DNA of 64,000 nt, taken from the NCBI GenBank assembly GCA_024742735.1, contig JANSXV010000005.1, positions 1-64,000 of the forward strand. Direction: 5' to 3'. Positions 8,902 through 18,048 of this stretch are shown one piece after another. The notes below the pieces were generated by a model. The model had not been told where the DNA came from, did not search any database, and worked only from the letters and a program-made list of their open reading frames with translations. The stretch is from Alphaproteobacteria bacterium. GTDB lineage: Bacteria > Pseudomonadota > Alphaproteobacteria > Caulobacterales > Maricaulaceae. Position numbers and translations under genes: made by a program. Numbering within the stretch: the first letter of the stretch is position 1; every line of letters begins with the position of its first letter.

Positions 8902-9567
8902 CTATGACGGATCACCGCTCCAGCCTTCAGCCTGCATGAAATACCGGCGCACGATCGTCACGCCGGTCTCGTCCGCTTCAGCCGGTACGATGAATTCAAT
9001 CTCGTGCCACTCGCGCGGATAGACCGAGAGGATACGGCGGTAGCTGGTCGCGACAGGATCGCCGTTCGCATTGCGGGCCGCCTTCCACATATCGTCCGAG
9101 GTCAGCCCGTACTCATTGCGCAGGGCCTGGCCTTCGGCACGGGTGAGATGCGGCGCGTGGGCGACGCAGACATCAGCTGTCTCGAAAGGCCGGCGCTCAT
9201 ATCCGCCCGCAGAAAAGCTGCTGGAGCTTTGAACCTGTGCGATGCTGCGATAGTTGAATTCGCCCGGCCCGAACCGGCCGCGCCAGATGGTGGTCCTCGG
9301 CCCCAGCCCTGTGGATGCGACCCATGACTGCGCGACAAGCTCGGCGTCGATGTCCGGATCGGTCAGATAGGCGCCGCCGTCAGAGCTTAGTCCAAGCCGA
9401 TCGGCCCGCGCCTGAAATTCATCGAAGTCGAACAGCGCGTTGTTGCAAAGGGCGGTGAGCTGGCCGTTCAGGCTGGAGCGCATCCGGCGCTCATCCTGAC
9501 TGTCGCAGGCGGCGAGAGCGAGCGTGAACGCCACACTGAAAGCAAGCAAGCGGACTGGAAATGACAC
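8902..9567 (-). CDS. lipoprotein of unknown function
   Basis: 221 aa starting at GTG 9567 (GAGG upstream). The signal sequence [15 protein letters not shown] has a lipobox with Cys21, followed by Asp, which favours inner-membrane retention by the E. coli rule (not necessarily valid here). The frame extends to 9678, but that leader lacks signal character. The mature protein has no family I recognise; it contains scattered Trp and Tyr, and a [12 protein letters not shown] segment near the end. It lies between sucC and vapBC, after a terminator, so it is probably transcribed on its own. Confidence 0.75.
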   Translation of the reverse strand: MSFPVRLLAFSVAFTLALAACDSQDERRMRSSLNGQLTALCNNALFDFDEFQARADRLGLSSDGGAYLTDPDIDAELVAQSWVASTGLGPRTTIWRGRFGPGEFNYRSIAQVQSSSSFSAGGYERRPFETADVCVAHAPHLTRAEGQALRNEYGLTSDDMWKAARNANGDPVATSYRRILSVYPREWHEIEFIVPAEADETGVTIVRRYFMQAEGWSGDPS

Positions 9568-9647
9568 AGGCGGGATCCTCACGCGATCAGACGAATAGAC
9601 CTTATTCGTCCAGCCGGCGGGACTGGCAAGCGATATTCCAAACGAAG

Positions 9648-9673
9648 CCGGGCCGCCCCTGCGGGCGGCCCGG
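9648..9673 (-). terminator. strong hairpin terminator after sucC
   Basis: The arms CCGGGCCGCCC (9648-9658) and GGGCGGCCCGG (9663-9673) pair perfectly over 11 bp with a 4-nt loop, 33 bp past the sucC stop. On the minus strand TTCGTTT follows, a weak U-tract. It should isolate sucC from the downstream lipoprotein, vapBC and sucD genes. Confidence 0.7.
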
Positions 9674-9706
9674 ATCAAATCGATCAGCAGAGAACAAAAG
9701 GGATGC

Positions 9707-10900
9707 CTACCCCTTCACCGCCTTGGTGATCTTCTGGGCGGCGTCGTCCAGGTCGTCGGCCGACGTGATGTCGAGGCCGGAGCTGTCCAGGATCGCCTTG
9801 CCCTGTTCGACATTCGTGCCTTCCAGACGCACGACGAGCGGCACATTCAGGCCGACTTCCTTCACAGCCGCGACCACGCCCTCGGCGATGACGTCGCAGC
9901 GCATGATGCCGCCGAAAATATTGACCAGGATGCCTTTGACGTTGGGGTCGGCGGTGATGATCTTGAAGGCGGCCGTGACCTTCTCCTTGCTGGCGCCGCC
10001 GCCGACATCGAGGAAGTTGGCCGGCTCCGCGCCGTAGAGCTTGATGATGTCCATGGTCGCCATGGCGAGCCCGGCGCCGTTGACCATGCAGCCGATATCG
10101 CCGTCCAGGGCGATGTAGGCGAGGTCGTACTTGCTGGCCTCGATCTCTTTCTCGTCCTCTTCGGTGAGGTCGCGCAGCTCGCGGATATCGTCGTGACGGA
10201 ACAGGGCGTTGCCGTCAAAGCTCACCTTGGCGTCGAGCACGCGCAGACGGCCGTCCTGCATGACGATGAGCGGGTTGATCTCCAGAAGGCTCATGTCCTT
10301 TTCGGTGAACGCCTTGTAGAGGATCGGGGCGAGCGCGAGCATGTCGTTGCGCGCCTCCCCGTCCAGCTGCAGCGCCTGGGCCAGCTCGGTGGCGGCCGCG
10401 TCGGTGACGCCTTCATCGGCGTCGATGTTTACAGTGACGATCTTCTCCGGCGTCTCTTCGGCCACCTGCTCGATATCCATGCCGCCCTCGGTGGAGACGA
10501 CGAAGGCGACCTTGCCGGTCTCCCGGTTCACCAGCATGGACAGGTACAGCTCGCGGGCGATGTCCGCGCCGTCCTCGATGTAGAGCCGGTTGACCTGCTT
10601 GCCCGCCGGACCGGTCTGGTGGGTCACCAGCGTATTGCCGAGCATCTCTTCGGCGTGGGCCTTCACCTCATCGACGGACTTGGCCAGGCGCACCCCGCCC
10701 TTGGCGTCCGGGCCGAGTTCCTTGAAACGGCCCTTGCCGCGTCCGCCGGCGTGGATCTGGGATTTCACCACGTAAAGCGGTCCGGGCAGGGTTTCAGCGG
10801 CCTTGACCGCCTCGTCCACCGTGAAGGCGGCGACGCCGTCGGCGACCGGGGCGCCGAAGGACTTCAGAAGGGCCTTGGCCTGATGCTCGTGAATATTCAT
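9707..10900 (-). CDS. sucC: succinyl-CoA synthetase beta subunit
   Basis: 397 aa, full length. The N-terminal ATP-grasp domain begins [19 protein letters not shown] and includes [13 protein letters not shown]; the C-terminal CoA-ligase domain includes [15 protein letters not shown]. It partners SucD, which normally follows within a few bases but here lies 1.6 kb further on, past a terminator, a lipoprotein gene and vapBC. A plausible sigma-70-type promoter lies at 10976-11003. Confidence 0.97.
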   Translation of the reverse strand: MNIHEHQAKALLKSFGAPVADGVAAFTVDEAVKAAETLPGPLYVVKSQIHAGGRGKGRFKELGPDAKGGVRLAKSVDEVKAHAEEMLGNTLVTHQTGPAGKQVNRLYIEDGADIARELYLSMLVNRETGKVAFVVSTEGGMDIEQVAEETPEKIVTVNIDADEGVTDAAATELAQALQLDGEARNDMLALAPILYKAFTEKDMSLLEINPLIVMQDGRLRVLDAKVSFDGNALFRHDDIRELRDLTEEDEKEIEASKYDLAYIALDGDIGCMVNGAGLAMATMDIIKLYGAEPANFLDVGGGASKEKVTAAFKIITADPNVKGILVNIFGGIMRCDVIAEGVVAAVKEVGLNVPLVVRLEGTNVEQGKAILDSSGLDITSADDLDDAAQKITKAVKG

Positions 10901-10975
10901 GGGGCCTGATGCTCTCGCGCAAGGATGGAGTGATCAAAGCGAATCCGGGCCGATCTGCCCGAACAGTCGGAGCGG

Positions 10976-11003
10976 GTTATAACACCGCAAGGCACGCGCG
11001 CAA
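10976..11003 (-). promoter_or_regulatory. candidate sucC promoter
   Basis: On the minus strand TTGCGC (10998-11003) is followed after 16 bp by TATAAC (10976-10981), about 75 bp ahead of the sucC ATG. It overlaps a hairpin (10990-11014) that may terminate the upstream gene. Confidence 0.4.
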
Positions 11004-11014
11004 CGCGCCTGCCT
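10990..11014 (-). terminator. possible terminator hairpin
   Basis: AGGCACGCGCG (10990-11000) and CGCGCCTGCCT (11004-11014) pair with one mismatch around CAA, 16 bp beyond the stop of the small membrane protein gene. There is no U-tract, so it may only stabilise a 3' end. Confidence 0.35.
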
Positions 11015-11029
11015 GCTGCGGCTTTGGTC

Positions 11030-11329
11030 TTAGTCCTTTGACCCCGTCAAACGCGCCGAAACCGCCCCGGCGACCCAGCCGAAACCGCCCGACAGTCCGC
11101 CCGCCAGCGCCAGGCGCACCTGCTCGGCGGCCTCGGCGCCGACCACGCCGTCCACCTGTCCGGAGACGACGGCGAGAGCGATGAGCTGACCGGTCAACAC
11201 CGGCAGCCCCGCGCCCAGCAGCGTCCAGCCGACCCAGACGATGAAACTGAGCCCTCTCAAGGGGCGGCGAAGCCACAGCGCGAAGGCGGCGAACAGGATC
11301 GCCGGCCCGATCGCAGCCAGGAGAATCAT
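11030..11329 (-). CDS. small membrane protein, unknown
   Basis: 99 aa with two or three hydrophobic segments (MILLAAIGPAILFAAFALWL, a middle WTLLGAGLPVLTG stretch and a Gly-rich C-terminal one). Its ATG overlaps the stop of the MFS gene (ATGA), so it is translationally coupled and likely co-expressed. It may assist or accompany the transporter. I recognise no family. Confidence 0.7.
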   Translation of the reverse strand: MILLAAIGPAILFAAFALWLRRPLRGLSFIVWVGWTLLGAGLPVLTGQLIALAVVSGQVDGVVGAEAAEQVRLALAGGLSGGFGWVAGAVSARLTGSKD

Positions 11330-12591
11330 GATGCGGGTCCCTGCGCGCGGGCCTCATCGGCTTCGCTCTCAGGCCCGGCGATTTCGGCCAGCTCGCCGGA
11401 CGTCGCGCCCAGATAGACGAAGTCTTCGCGCTCGGCCTCGTCGACCGGTCTGCGCTGGCGCTGGCGCACGAACATGGCGGCCGTCAACACCAGGCTGGCT
11501 GCGGCTGCGAACAGGAACAGACCGCGCGCCTCCAGCGGGCCGGAATAGGCGAGCCCGGCAAGGATGGGCCCGACGATGGAGCCGGCCGCCCAGACCATCA
11601 GGAGGCCCGAGGCGATTGCAGGCAATTCTTCTGCGCGGGACCGGTCCACCGCGTGCGCGACGGCCACGGCGTAATAGGCCAGACTCGCTCCGCCCCACAG
11701 CCCCGCCAGAAGCGCCCCTGTCACAAGGCCGGGCGTCGGGATGACGGCGAGCACCAGGGCGGCGGCGGCGGCGGCGGCGGCGAGTATCGCGATCACCACG
11801 CGCCGGTCGAACCGGTCGGAGATATGCCCGGCCGGCCACTGGGTCAGCATGGAGCCGACATAGACCACGCCGATGACGATGGCCGCCGGCTGGGCCGCGA
11901 CAGCGCCGCTCAGGGTCTCCGCCCAGATCGGCAGGAAGGCCAGAAGCCCGCTATTGACGACGCCGGCTGCGAAAACCGCACCGGCCGCCGCTGGCGAAAT
12001 CTCCAGGAGCCGCAAGGGCGAGACCAGTTCGGTCTGAGGCAAGGACGGCTGACCGCGGGTCGTGAACACCACAGGCACCAGGCACAGCGCCAGGAACATT
12101 CCCGCGATGATGAAGCCGTCCACCAGATCCAGCCCCGGCAGCGCGACGATGAAAGGCCCCGCGATCAGGCCGGCGCGCCCGAAGATCTGATACATGCTCA
12201 GCACCGCGCCGCGGCGCTCCGGCGGGGTGGCGTCAGCGATCCAGCTTTCGGACACGGCGAACAGGCCGGCGATGCACACGCCGAACCCGAAGCGGGCGAG
12301 CATCCACCAGGAAAAGTCCGAGCCCAGCGCCAGCATCAGCGTCACGGCCGCCGCCCCGCCCGCATAACCGGCGAACGCGCGGATATGGCCCACCCGCCGG
12401 ATGATGTAGGGGGCGAAATAGGCGCCGGCCATGAAGCCCGCGCTGTAGGCGGCGAACACCGTGCCGATGGCCACACGCGACCAGCCATAGCCGTCCATGG
12501 CCAGCGGCAGCGCGATCCACAGCGCGCCCGCGGCCAGTTGGAGAAGAATGACCGACGCCAGAGCGAAGGCGACATTGCGGTAGATCAGCAT
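11326..12591 (-). CDS. MFS transporter (YcaD-like)
   Basis: 421 aa with about 12 membrane segments in two six-helix halves. The first half has GTVFAAYSAGFMAGAYFAP-type motifs and RRGAVLSMYQIFGRAG. The second begins near ISPAAAGAVFAAG and contains WPAGHISDRFDRR, the MFS motif-A equivalent. The charged tail (about 30 residues) is cytoplasmic. The layout resembles the YcaD/YfkF group of drug-exporter-like MFS proteins; substrate unknown. The ATG at 12591 has only a weak ribosome site. Confidence 0.85.
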   Translation of the reverse strand: MLIYRNVAFALASVILLQLAAGALWIALPLAMDGYGWSRVAIGTVFAAYSAGFMAGAYFAPYIIRRVGHIRAFAGYAGGAAAVTLMLALGSDFSWWMLARFGFGVCIAGLFAVSESWIADATPPERRGAVLSMYQIFGRAGLIAGPFIVALPGLDLVDGFIIAGMFLALCLVPVVFTTRGQPSLPQTELVSPLRLLEISPAAAGAVFAAGVVNSGLLAFLPIWAETLSGAVAAQPAAIVIGVVYVGSMLTQWPAGHISDRFDRRVVIAILAAAAAAAALVLAVIPTPGLVTGALLAGLWGGASLAYYAVAVAHAVDRSRAEELPAIASGLLMVWAAGSIVGPILAGLAYSGPLEARGLFLFAAAASLVLTAAMFVRQRQRRPVDEAEREDFVYLGATSGELAEIAGPESEADEARAQGPAS

Positions 12592-12669
12592 GGCGGCTCG
12601 GCTGGAACGGGATGACAGACCCCAAGGTCACCATGGGCGAAGCCTCAGCGCAACCGCGCACCGGCGCCG

Positions 12670-13206
12670 TCAGGCCATCCGCGACAGCCGGGCGAGCGCC
12701 CAGTCCAGCGAAGCCGGGCCCGCCCCGCGCAGCGCGAGATACAGCCCGAGCGCCCCGTACGCGAGCGTCTGGGGCCAGGCGCCCGGCAGCACGAAACTGA
12801 CGTGCCAGATCGCGCCGAGCACGACGAACAGTCCGGCGAGACGGGTCAGGAACCCGGCGCTCAGGGAAAGCCCGATCAACATCGCGGCCGCAAGCAGGAC
12901 GAGAGCCGCCAGTTGCGGGTCCACCCGGCCGAGCGTCCAGACCGAGGCCGCCTGGGTCAGTCCGGGGTCCGGCGCCAGCCAAGCCTGCCAGTCGAACGGG
13001 TCTCCCACGGGCTGGGCGTTGGCCCGGGCCCAGCTGAAGAACTGGACGGCGAGCGCGGCGCGGATCGCCAGGCCCACCACCAGGTCGATGGGCGTGCCGC
13101 CATGGCGCCGGCGCGGCGGACAGACCGGCGGCCCCAGCACCGCGCCCGGTCCGGATGCTTCTCCGGCGCCGGCGAACAAGGCGCGAAATCGCTCTTGAGA
13201 CAACAT
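12670..13206 (-). CDS. DoxX-like membrane protein
   Basis: 178 aa. After about 38 soluble residues come four hydrophobic segments with a DoxX/TQO-small-subunit flavour (GLAIRAALAVQFFSWARANA near the first helix, LSAGFLTRLAGLFVVLGAIW in the third). DoxX relatives are found near terminal oxidases or in redox and stress responses, but the family role is poorly defined. The start has a GGGGGGTG ribosome site. It reads toward the MFS gene, 78 bp away. The family call is moderate. Confidence 0.65.
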   Translation of the reverse strand: MLSQERFRALFAGAGEASGPGAVLGPPVCPPRRRHGGTPIDLVVGLAIRAALAVQFFSWARANAQPVGDPFDWQAWLAPDPGLTQAASVWTLGRVDPQLAALVLLAAAMLIGLSLSAGFLTRLAGLFVVLGAIWHVSFVLPGAWPQTLAYGALGLYLALRGAGPASLDWALARLSRMA

Positions 13207-13272
13207 GGCTTCACCCCCCGGTCAGCCCTCAAGACCTTATTGTGTCAGCCTGACGGGCGGACGCAAGAGGCC

Positions 13273-14487
13273 TCAGCGCGCGCCGATCTCGGCCAGGCTG
13301 ACGCGCTGCTCCCGCACGACGGCGCCAGCCTCATCCTTGATTTGCAGAGCGATCTCCCCGGCCTCCCAATCCAGGCCGATCACACCGTAATTGACCGGGG
13401 CGTACATGTCCCCGATGCGGTGCGGGCCCGGCTCGTTGTTCTCGTCGCGGAAGCTCATGTTCAGCGAAGACGAGGTGATCTCGTAGAGGGGATAGCCCGC
13501 CACATCGTCACGCACATAAAGCCCCGAGGAATGCCGGTCGCCGGACACGATCACCACGCCAGTCGCGTTGGTCTCCTCGATCAGGCCATAAAGACGGTCG
13601 CGCTCCAGCGGCATGGTCCGCCAGGCTTCCCAGCCATGGCCGTCGGCATGGACCTGGATGGAGGACACCAGCAGGCGCACGTCAGCCGGCTCGCGCAGCT
13701 GCTCTTCCAGCCAGGCCCATTGGGCCGCGCCCAGCATGGTCTGCTCGGGATCTTCGCTGGGAATGTAGCGTTCCATGCCTTCCGCGCCGCGCTGGGGCGT
13801 CGGGGTCAGGTCGGAGCGGAAATAGCGGGTGTCCAGCAGGATGATCTGAACGCGCTGGCCTTCAGGGCCGAAGACCTGAGCATCGTAAATACCCTCACGG
13901 GTGCGGCGCACATCGTCTTCGGCTGCGCCCCAGAAATCCAGGAACAGGGTTTCGGCGAAGCCCTTGAAGGCGAAACGGCCGCCGGAATCGTTCATGCCGT
14001 AATCATGGTCGTCCCAGGTCGCCAGCATGGGAAAGCGGGCGCGCAGAGCCTGGAACTCCGGCCGCGCGGCGAGCTGGTGATAGGCCTCGCGCAGCTCCGG
14101 CAGGCTGGCGTCGTAGGAGTAGACATCGCCATACACGTTGTCGCCGATATACATGAACAGGTCATGGTCCTCGGCCGCGATCGTGTTGAGGATTTCGATG
14201 TCCCGCTCGGCGGTGTTGCACGATCCGAACGCGATGGATGTCAGCACCGCGTCCGCACCGGGAAGCGGCGTGACCGGCGTGGCGATGGGCGCGTCGTAAT
14301 CGAGCTGGGCGTAATAGGGCGCGAGCGCTTCGATCGCTGTGCGCGGCGTCCGCGTCAGGCCCGCCGAAGCCAGCGTCTCGTCAGACGGGGGCGGCGTATC
14401 CAGAGCCGGATCAGTGACAGCGGCGGGCTCGCCGCAGGCGGCAAGTACGGCGAGGCTGGCGGCGGCGAGGCTGGCGAAGCGAAGCAT
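13273..14487 (-). CDS. PhoD-like alkaline phosphatase/phosphodiesterase lipoprotein
   Basis: 404 aa. Lipobox LAAC with Cys18. Metallophosphatase blocks are clear: GSCNT near the start, MYIGDNVYGD, MLATWDDHDYGMNDSG and VSGDRHSSGLY, supplying the metal-ligand Asp, Asn and His residues of the PhoD family. It probably hydrolyses phosphate mono- or diesters at the cell surface. Relatives with WDDHDYG and GDRHS are the fungal-type/metazoan-like PhoD subgroup often lacking a Tat signal; here export is by a lipoprotein Sec signal. GAGGA lies 7 nt before the ATG. Confidence 0.9.
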   Translation of the reverse strand: MLRFASLAAASLAVLAACGEPAAVTDPALDTPPPSDETLASAGLTRTPRTAIEALAPYYAQLDYDAPIATPVTPLPGADAVLTSIAFGSCNTAERDIEILNTIAAEDHDLFMYIGDNVYGDVYSYDASLPELREAYHQLAARPEFQALRARFPMLATWDDHDYGMNDSGGRFAFKGFAETLFLDFWGAAEDDVRRTREGIYDAQVFGPEGQRVQIILLDTRYFRSDLTPTPQRGAEGMERYIPSEDPEQTMLGAAQWAWLEEQLREPADVRLLVSSIQVHADGHGWEAWRTMPLERDRLYGLIEETNATGVVIVSGDRHSSGLYVRDDVAGYPLYEITSSSLNMSFRDENNEPGPHRIGDMYAPVNYGVIGLDWEAGEIALQIKDEAGAVVREQRVSLAEIGAR

Positions 14488-14589
14488 GGCGAAATCCTCA
14501 GGGTCGACGTTGGCGCGGCGGAAACGCGCCGCTCAATGCGGGTTTAGGCGCTTCCCACGACAGGTCAATGACACAGAAGGCCGGAGCCT

Positions 14590-15462
14590 CTAATCGGCGT
14601 TGGACCCACGGAAGTCGAGCGTGAAGCGGCTGACGCCCGGCTCGAACCGGACCGACTGGAATCCGGCCGGAGCCTCACCATCGGACCCGCAGACCGTCTC
14701 GAAAGAGGTCTCGGCGGCCCGCACGAAATCAGCTTCAGCCGCCACGCAGAACCGGGCGTCATCGCGATCCCAGACCGGTTTGCCATCCCGGTCGCGGGCC
14801 CGCACATGGACCAGGCCGGATCCGGCCTGCCCGCGCCAGACGTCCTCGCAGGTCTGCGCCGGAACTTCGCGCCATCCCTCGACTCGCCAGGCCCGGCCAT
14901 CCCGGCTTTCGCCAGCGATCGCCAGATCAAAAGGTTCGCCGCCATGGTTGCAGACCTCCAGCGTCCGCACGCGCTCCAGAAACCCTTCGGAATCGCGGAG
15001 CCCGGATTCGCAGATCGCGCCGTCCTGCGCTCCGAGCTGGCGGCATGTAACCCGATGGCGAATCAGATGGCGCCGGGAGTCGCTGTCGACTGCGACACGC
15101 TCATGAGCTTCGGCGCGGTCGCCGGGCAGGCACGCGTCCGGCGTGCGAGCGGCGCGTTGATGGGTCTCGGCCGGTACGCACATTGGTTCCCCGCCGAAGG
15201 CCGGCCAGACAAGATTTCCGCTACGCGCATGGACCAGCGCCGTACCGCCAGCGCCGTCCCCGATGCCGCCTTCGCGGCACTGGCCGGGTTCAACCGTGAA
15301 CCAGCCTCGCTGGGTGCGTCCTGACCGGCCGGTGGGCCGCGTCACGCTCCAGGTGACGCGCGCCGGGGTGTCGTTGCACAACTCGACCACGGTCGGCAGC
15401 GGCCGTGCGGAGCTCTGCCCGGAAAGGGCGGTCAGGACCGAGGCGGCGATGATTGCAAGCAT
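14590..15462 (-). CDS. secreted protein with two DUF1036-like repeats
   Basis: 290 aa with a Sec signal (MLAIIAASVLTALSGQSSA). Two similar segments follow: ELCNDTPARVTWSV then GWFTVEPGQC in the first half, and EVCNHGGEPFDLAI then GWREVPAQTC in the second. Both match the DUF1036 pattern (CN..., G(W)..VEPGQC) with conserved Cys pairs. The function of DUF1036 is unknown; proteins are periplasmic in alphaproteobacteria. The ribosome site GGGGGAG is strong. Confidence 0.7.
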   Translation of the reverse strand: MLAIIAASVLTALSGQSSARPLPTVVELCNDTPARVTWSVTRPTGRSGRTQRGWFTVEPGQCREGGIGDGAGGTALVHARSGNLVWPAFGGEPMCVPAETHQRAARTPDACLPGDRAEAHERVAVDSDSRRHLIRHRVTCRQLGAQDGAICESGLRDSEGFLERVRTLEVCNHGGEPFDLAIAGESRDGRAWRVEGWREVPAQTCEDVWRGQAGSGLVHVRARDRDGKPVWDRDDARFCVAAEADFVRAAETSFETVCGSDGEAPAGFQSVRFEPGVSRFTLDFRGSNAD

Positions 15463-15528
15463 GGCGAGACTCCCCCTTCAGGCGTACAGCCTAGCCGCAG
15501 GATGGGTGCGCCGCCACACTCAAAACCC

Positions 15529-15921
15529 CTACCCCAGCACCACCTCCAGCATGATCCGGCCGGGCATGAAGCTGAAGATGCCGGGAATCATGAGCGCGGC
15601 GAAGAACAGCACCAGCGCCGAGTTCCGGTGCTTGCGGGTCTGGCTGCGCCTGGCCTCGAACACCAGGCCGATGATCCCGAAGGCGGTGAGCGGGATCAGG
15701 ATATGGATCCAGCTGAAGGACCCGTCATTGATCTCGCGAATGAAGATCGCGCTGATGACCGTAACCGCCATCAGGGCGACCCAGACATAGCCGACGGTGC
15801 GGTGCGGGATCGTGCCCTTTGGCGCGGCGAGCTGGAGGATCCCCAGCAGGAACGCGCCGATTGCAGCGAAGGCGTGGACCTGGATATGCCAGGGTGCGGA
15901 AAGCAGCGGGTCCAGGCTCAT
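15529..15921 (-). CDS. DUF2306 membrane protein
   Basis: 130 aa with four membrane segments. HIQVHAFAAIGAFLLGILQL, the conserved HRTVGYVWV after the first helix, and WIHILIP fit the DUF2306 family (COG5395), small membrane proteins of unknown role. The ATG overlaps the TGA of the upstream DUF2141 gene, so the two form a coupled pair. Confidence 0.8.
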   Translation of the reverse strand: MSLDPLLSAPWHIQVHAFAAIGAFLLGILQLAAPKGTIPHRTVGYVWVALMAVTVISAIFIREINDGSFSWIHILIPLTAFGIIGLVFEARRSQTRKHRNSALVLFFAALMIPGIFSFMPGRIMLEVVLG

Positions 15922-16430
15922 CCACCCGCTCCCATCAGCGCGACGTCGATTCGGGCTTCGACTTCGCCATCCAGCACGAACACCGCTTCGTCCCAGTGAG
16001 CCGCCCGGAAACGCGGGCGGGGATTGTTGGAGAAGCCGTAGCGCTCCTGGGGGATGCCGACGAAGTTGCGGGTGAAGTCGCCGTCGCCGTTCGCGTCGTG
16101 GAAGGCGATGACGCCGTATGCTCCGGGCTGGACCCCCTCGAAAACGGTTTCAGCCGAGCCGTCAGACACCGGTACGAACGCCGAGGCGATTTCATCGCCG
16201 TCGTCATAGGCCTGCTCCCCGGCATAAAGCCCGACCCAGATCTCGCCATTGTCCGACGCCGCACCGGTCAGGCGAACGGTCAGGCGCGTGACGCGCTCGG
16301 CCTCGCCGGTCTCAGCGCCAGCAGATTGGACCGCTTGGGCGGCGAAGATCAGGGGCTGCGGAGCGAACGCCGGGAGAGCCGCGCTGGCGAGCGCAGCGGC
16401 GGTGACGGACTGGATCAAGGTTTTCATCAT
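15918..16430 (-). CDS. DUF2141 periplasmic protein
   Basis: 170 aa. The signal peptide MMKTLIQSVTAAALASAALPAFA is followed by a beta-rich domain with LTVRLTGAASDNGEIWVGLY, GVQPGAYGVIAFHDANGDGDF and GFSNNPRPRF, the DUF2141 pattern. The same frame runs open to 17225, but that is antisense to the LytTR gene; AGGAG 7 nt before the ATG at 16430 sets the true start. Function unknown, probably an exported adhesin-like or carbohydrate-binding beta fold. Divergent from the LytTR regulator. Confidence 0.85.
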   Translation of the reverse strand: MMKTLIQSVTAAALASAALPAFAPQPLIFAAQAVQSAGAETGEAERVTRLTVRLTGAASDNGEIWVGLYAGEQAYDDGDEIASAFVPVSDGSAETVFEGVQPGAYGVIAFHDANGDGDFTRNFVGIPQERYGFSNNPRPRFRAAHWDEAVFVLDGEVEARIDVALMGAGG

Positions 16431-16598
16431 TTCATTTCTCCTGCGGATCTGACCCCGGTATGCAGCGGGGCGGCGCAGGTCTTGATGCGGGGCGCGGCGC
16501 GGGTGAAAAAGCGCAACTTCGCGGCTGGACGGGGTCCTGACGTGAGCGGCGGGGCGTCCCCCGTTCGCGCTTCGTGAATGACAGGAGCGAAATCGCCC

Positions 16599-17366
16599 AT
16601 GGCGCAAGGATGGTTCAGCCGTCAGCTTCAAGCAGGCCGGGTCGCAGCCATCGCGCGGCCCGCCGTCCTGATCGTGGCGGTGGGCACATTCCTGGCGATC
16701 CTGGGACCGTTCGGGAGCGGGGCGATCCCCTGGCCGACGATCTGGTTCTACTGGGTCGGATTCATCGCCATGGGCGGCGTGTTCGGCTTCGGCGCGGGCG
16801 AGCTGATCCCGCGCCTGTTCCCGAACCTGCCCGAGCCGGCCGTCTACGCGATCGTCCCGTTCTTCGTCGCGGTCCCGGTGACCGGCGCGATCCTGTGGCT
16901 TGAAGACGCGCTGAGCGGTCACCTCACTTTGATCCAGCTGGCCGGCGTCTACGGACCGGCCCTGGTCATCTCGGCCTTCGTGACGGCCGTGGCCTATGCG
17001 GTCCACCGGCTGACCGAAAGCCGCAGCGGCGCAGACGGCGCCGCCCAGGCCGGTCGGGCGATGACCGACAAGCTGCCCCACCGGCTGCGACGCGCGCAGA
17101 TCCATGCGTTGACGGCCGAGGACCATTATTTGCGCGTGCGCACCGATGCGGGCGAGGCGCTGATCCTGATGCGGCTGACAGACGCCATCGCGGCCTGCGA
17201 CGCGCTGGACGGGGCGCGCACCCACCGCTCGTGGTGGGTCGCCCGCCAGGCCGTCAGCGACGCCAGGAAAGGTGACGGGCGCGGGACGCTGATCCTGACC
17301 GACGGAACCGAAGCCCCGGTCAGCCGGACCTACTATCCCGCCCTGCGTGAGGCGGGCTGGTTCTAG
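16599..17366 (+). CDS. membrane-anchored LytTR transcriptional regulator
   Basis: 255 aa from ATG 16599 (AGGAG 11 nt upstream; an ATG at 16578 has none). Four N-terminal membrane helices (about residues 20-150) are followed by a LytTR DNA-binding domain: RRAQIHALTAEDHYLRVRTDAGEALILMRLTDAI, then THRSWWVARQAV and GTLILTDGTEAPVSRTY. No receiver domain is present, so it may sense a membrane signal directly, as in membrane-bound LytTR regulators that are held in check by partner proteins. It diverges from the DUF2141-DUF2306 pair, its likeliest target. Its stop shares CTAG with the opposing PaiB gene. Confidence 0.87.
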   Translation: MAQGWFSRQLQAGRVAAIARPAVLIVAVGTFLAILGPFGSGAIPWPTIWFYWVGFIAMGGVFGFGAGELIPRLFPNLPEPAVYAIVPFFVAVPVTGAILWLEDALSGHLTLIQLAGVYGPALVISAFVTAVAYAVHRLTESRSGADGAAQAGRAMTDKLPHRLRRAQIHALTAEDHYLRVRTDAGEALILMRLTDAIAACDALDGARTHRSWWVARQAVSDARKGDGRGTLILTDGTEAPVSRTYYPALREAGWF

Positions 17367-17995
17367 TCCAGCGTTGCCCGGATTTTCGCCGCCACGGCGC
17401 GGGACTGTTCCTGCGCGGACCGGCTGAGATGATCGGCGACGCTGCGCCGGTCGGCCTCGGGGAAAGACTGGTGCAGTTTCGAGATCACGCGCACAGAGGT
17501 GATCTCGACTTCGAACGCGCAGATCGCCGGGAACAGCCGCTCCACATACCCCTCCGGCGCCATGGCGGTGGTCCAGACCGGATAATCACTGATATCGGCG
17601 TGGCGGGGTTCGATGCGGCCGGCGAGATCGTCGACCAGGCGGCGGAACCAGTCGATATCGTCCACGACGCGCACGCGTCCGCGCACCTGGACTTCTTCAT
17701 AGTCATACGTGCCCGCCCGGGTCGCCTGAGTGCGCCAGTTCGGCGAGACATAGCTCGCCGGACCGTCGAATGTGACCAGCGCCTCAACTCCGTTAAGGCC
17801 CTCGCATTGGGGGTTTCGGGCATTGAGGTGACCGCGGAGCCTGGCCGGCGCCCCGTCGACCAGATCCGCCAGCATGGGAATGCGCGTGCTCTGCAGCTCT
17901 CCATGGGCGGTGACGAAGTGGGCGAAGGGATGCTCGTCCATCAGGCTTGCGGCGCACTCTGGGGCCTCAACGCGCCAGCTCGGCGGGTAGGTCAT
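17363..17995 (-). CDS. PaiB-like FMN-binding protein
   Basis: 210 aa. The order of DEHPFAHFVT, the LRGHLNARNPQ, the VTFDGPASYVSPNWR and the DIDWFRRLVDDL segments matches the PaiB family (FMN-binding split barrel). PaiB was described as a negative regulator of sporulation and protease genes in Bacillus; in proteobacteria its role is undefined. AAAGG lies 6 nt before the ATG. It converges on the LytTR gene with a 4-bp overlap at a shared CTAG. Confidence 0.85.
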   Translation of the reverse strand: MTYPPSWRVEAPECAASLMDEHPFAHFVTAHGELQSTRIPMLADLVDGAPARLRGHLNARNPQCEGLNGVEALVTFDGPASYVSPNWRTQATRAGTYDYEEVQVRGRVRVVDDIDWFRRLVDDLAGRIEPRHADISDYPVWTTAMAPEGYVERLFPAICAFEVEITSVRVISKLHQSFPEADRRSVADHLSRSAQEQSRAVAAKIRATLD

Positions 17996-18048
17996 GGCAT
18001 GCCTTTCAATGTCGGATCAGGACCGGCAAAGGCCCGCGTTCAAGTCTC

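Noticed and set aside
16431-16598. LytTR operator for the first LytTR gene
   Set aside because: GGTCTTGATG and GGTCCTGACG are 55 bp apart, not at the 20-22 bp spacing LytTR domains use.
15918-17225. 435-aa minus-strand frame as one protein
   Set aside because: Only the last 170 codons (from 16430) carry a signal peptide, ribosome site and DUF2141 fold; the rest is antisense to the LytTR gene.
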